Below are positions 60,171-64,000 of a stretch of DNA of 64,000 nt, one piece after another. The position numbers and the translations under genes are program-made. Under the pieces are notes generated by a model, which was not told where the DNA came from, searched no databases, and worked only from the letters and a program-made list of their open reading frames with translations. Within the stretch, counting starts at the first letter, position 1. The number at the start of each line of letters is the position of its first letter. This DNA comes from Chelydra serpentina (lineage: Eukaryota; Chordata; Testudines; Chelydridae): NCBI GenBank assembly GCA_037349315.1, contig JBAIAC010000019.1:22426001-22490000 (forward strand), in the 5' to 3' direction.

Positions 60171-61132
60171 GAAGGAGGAGTAGATTGTGTGGTATGTTAA
60201 CATGCTAGCTTTTTACTTCTGAAAACTGAATCTGCAGGGAAAATAAATCTGATGTTGTTTCTCATAATCCCAGGAGGACATTGGGTGTGCCCCAAAACTA
60301 CCACACAATAGGCAGTTTTTTCTGCTCAAGTGTGGAATATCAGAGGTAGTTCAGGAAAGATGTGTGTATTCAGAGCTGTATGGTGAAACTTGTTCAGCCC
60401 TTGCCAACAACTTGTCTGGCTCTAGCCAGTTTTATTTTTCCTTTACCTTCTTGAGCAAAACATTCAAACGTTATCTTTTAAACTTTTTACAGAACTTCAT
60501 TTTTTAGTAATTCTTCCAGTTACTGTATAAGTTGTTGATTAACTCTATGCAAAATATTGTATTTTGAATTCAAGAAGCATAATTGCTTACATATTTTGTT
60601 AATTTATTTTTTTTCCTATGGAGCGTAATTTTAAATTAAAGCTGTGTTGACCCTGGGAGCAGTTTCAAAAATCGGGCTATTTTTATTTTGGAGCTGAACT
60701 TTAGGCACTCAGTTTTTATATATAAAATATATATAATTTGATATAAACATTTCCTGATTTTAGACAAAGTGTTTAACTACCCTCCTGATTTCAGATGAGT
60801 TCTCTTGCAGCTCATAAATGAATTGTAAGAATGCCCTGTGAAGATATTGTCCTATTCAGTGAGTAAGCGATAGTTGGAGCTCAGTTTTAAGCAGTAGGAC
60901 ATGGACATTTTGCACCGATTATATCAGATGGTGTTTTTGTTTAAATTCAAGGAACTACTTAAACTGTTGTACGCTCATGCACTCTTTTGTTCATTCCCAT
61001 GGCATCTCGGAGGGTGTTGCAGCAGCTATATTAAAATATTAGCAATGATCAAAATTTCAATCGGTAATTACTGCAGCAGGAGGAAAAATCAAGTAAAACA
61101 AATTACATGCAACATGTGCCATTTTAGTCTAA

Positions 61133-61434
61133 GGCTACATCCACACTACCCACCCGATTCGGCGGGTAGCAATCGATGTTCTGGGATCGATTTATCGCGT
61201 CTTGTCTAGACGCGATAAATCGATCCCAGAAGCGCTCCCCGTCGACACCGGAACTCCAGCTCTGCGCGAGGAGTAAGCGGAGTAGACGGGGGAGCCTGCC
61301 TGCTGCCGTGTGGACCGCGGTAAGTACTTTTAAAAATCGATCTAAGATATTCGACTTCAGCTACGTTATTCACGTAGCTGAAGTTGCGTATCTTAGATCG
61401 ACAACCCGCCCCCCCCCCCACTGTGGACCAGGCC
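61133..61434 (-). mobile_element. Dual-hairpin MITE (PIF/Harbinger type), inverted copy, 302 bp
   Basis: TAA duplication at 61130-61132 and 61435-61437. On the minus strand it starts GGCCTGGTCCACAGTGGG, then hairpin 1 (TACGCAACTTCAGCTACGTG and complement) and hairpin 2 (GATCGATTTATCGCGTCTAG and complement). It ends GTAGTGTGGATGTAGCC, the same end as 46820-47115. It is the only copy of the five in antisense orientation. Confidence 0.82.
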
Positions 61435-63043
61435 TAAGATCGTGACTTTTCCATGTGCACAAAGACGTAAGGGAGTGTAAACCCCTGCAAGTGTAGTGTG
61501 CCTCCTAGGTCACTGTCTGGAGGGGAGAGCTGTCTCCATGGGGTTGCTATTTCCTTGTCCTGGGCAGGTAGGTGAGCAGGGCTGGAGAATGGGCATAGCC
61601 TTGACTTGGCCCCCCCACTGACTGCCAGCACAGTTGAGCCAGTGTGATGAGGGAAGTAATCAGTAGCGGATTGCTTAGTTTCAGGATGGAACCAGGGAAG
61701 GAATTGTGACTGAGTTCCTCTGGGGCAGTAGAGGGACTCATGCTGCCCCTTGCTTTGGATAAGAGCTGTGGGGTAAGAATAAACTCTGTCTAGCTCTAAA
61801 TTACATTTTGAGAGTAGTAATGTGCACCTGTATGTTTGTACTCGAACAGTGTAAGGTATGTATTATGAATACCGCAGTATAAGTGGATAATTTTTCTACT
61901 GATTTTTTTTGTCTCTGTGGATAATTGGAAGTGAGCACTTCTATCCATCCTTTTGCAGTAGCATCTTCTTTTTGGGGTTCAGAATCACTTTCTAGTTTTT
62001 CCCAGTAAGTGATGATAAGAAGTGGCAGTCCAAAAGCTTATAGCCTTATCGCTCCTGATTTATTGAGTGGCCAGTTCAAATTTCAGTGTGTGAGAAGATG
62101 AAAATAAGATAGAAAAGCAAAGGTTGTGCTTATCAACGTGGGGCATATCCTTCTTACCAGTGCAACATATAAAAAGTGGAGAATGGGTTGGAATTCACTG
62201 TTTATCAAAATGGCTATGCACATTTCCTTCCTGTAACTGGTTTCTCTGCCCTTCACAGAATGGGCAAAGGATTAAGACTTTTTGTGCCATGCCTCTCGCA
62301 TTTCTCTTTGAATAAAGTGGCTATTATGCTGAAGTTTAGCAAAATTAAGTAGTGTTGAAAGATTAGGAATGAACCTGTGGTATTTATAAGGCCCCTATCA
62401 CCATGGTATCTAAGAGCCTGTATAATGTCACCATCTTTCAGTGCATAGGTTTGGTCAGCAAAAATGTCATAGCATGAATCCAAGGCTCAATGATTTAAGT
62501 GTCACTTAATAGCTGGGGATATGTTACCACAGCCAGCTCTTGAGACTGTCTTTCTGGTTGGTTTATTTTTGTTCTTCAGTGTGTTAGATGTGTTTTCAGA
62601 GAGAACTTCACTGCAGACACATAGCCAAAAACAACGAACTATGGAGATGTGAGTGAGTGAGACAGAACATGTACAAACAAGGGTTTAGATTTTTTGCTAA
62701 TTACAATTGCTTGCTTTTAGTCACATGGACTAAGCCGTAACTCATTGTGATGGTTCCTCTCCCCCTCCCCCCCCCCTTTTTACAATCAGTTCAATTTTGG
62801 CTGATGTGAAATGATTATGGACAGTAAAGTGAGTTGTGACAGAGGTATTGTTTCACACCAGATAATCACCTTTGTGAAACCATCAGATTCCCACACACCA
62901 ATTACATCCCAAATCCATGCCCTTCTGTCAACTAATGCAATTCATTAATTTAAAGTTACTTAAACAGTAATGATATATGTGTGTTTTCAGGCATACCTGC
63001 ATATATACTTATAGTATAATGTACCCTACGTGTTCTTATGTGA

Positions 63044-64000
<957 letters not shown>

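Overview
This window is an interior, intron-rich slice of a vertebrate nuclear genome on the + strand. It holds most of one gene, the neuronal kinesin heavy chain KIF5C. Twenty coding exons between 4443 and 63163 join into one uninterrupted frame of 2228 coding bases. These encode about residues 73 to 815 of a protein of roughly 957 residues: the motor domain from just before the P-loop, the neck linker and neck, hinge 1, the stalk, and the start of the kinesin-light-chain binding region. The first coding exons (before 4443) and the last ones (C-terminal stalk and tail) lie outside the window. I assign KIF5C rather than KIF5A or KIF5B from paralogue-diagnostic stretches recalled from the family, such as [43 protein letters not shown] and [12 protein letters not shown].

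The repeats point to a turtle. There are tRNA-derived SINEs with a CR1-like tail, CR1 LINE remnants, Penelope-like element (PLE) tails, abundant short DNA transposons with TWA target duplications (PIF/Harbinger type), and hAT-type elements with 8-bp duplications. Old amniote repeats (MIR, a 5S-rRNA-derived SINE) are also present. Everything outside the exons is intron of KIF5C; I found no second protein gene, no functional tRNA or rRNA gene and no CRISPR array.

Layout: 1-4442, intron with an ERV-like repeat copy, a SINE with a nested PLE tail, and a MITE close to the first exon. 4443-27949, motor domain and neck exons, with a palindromic PLE insertion at 13064-13274, an hAT fragment, MIR/SINE nesting and a 5S-derived SINE. 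27950-45232, long introns with MITEs, two intact hAT-like elements and a CR1 tract, interrupted by the hinge-1 exon (34649-34824) and a short stalk exon (38656-38724). 45233-63163, stalk exons with three dual-hairpin MITEs, a PLE fragment retaining a GIY-YIG endonuclease remnant, and a CR1 3' part.

The most interesting signal outside the gene is the PLE tail family. Several copies, each flanked by a direct repeat, carry a hammerhead-ribozyme-like core (CUGAUGA, a stem II showing a compensatory base-pair change between copies, GAAA, a short stem III). They range from a 565-bp piece with an endonuclease remnant down to 26- and 29-bp micro-insertions with about 14-bp duplications. One copy is a head-to-head inverted dimer inside a single target duplication. 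All identifications rest on reading the sequence and on recalled family knowledge; no database search was run.
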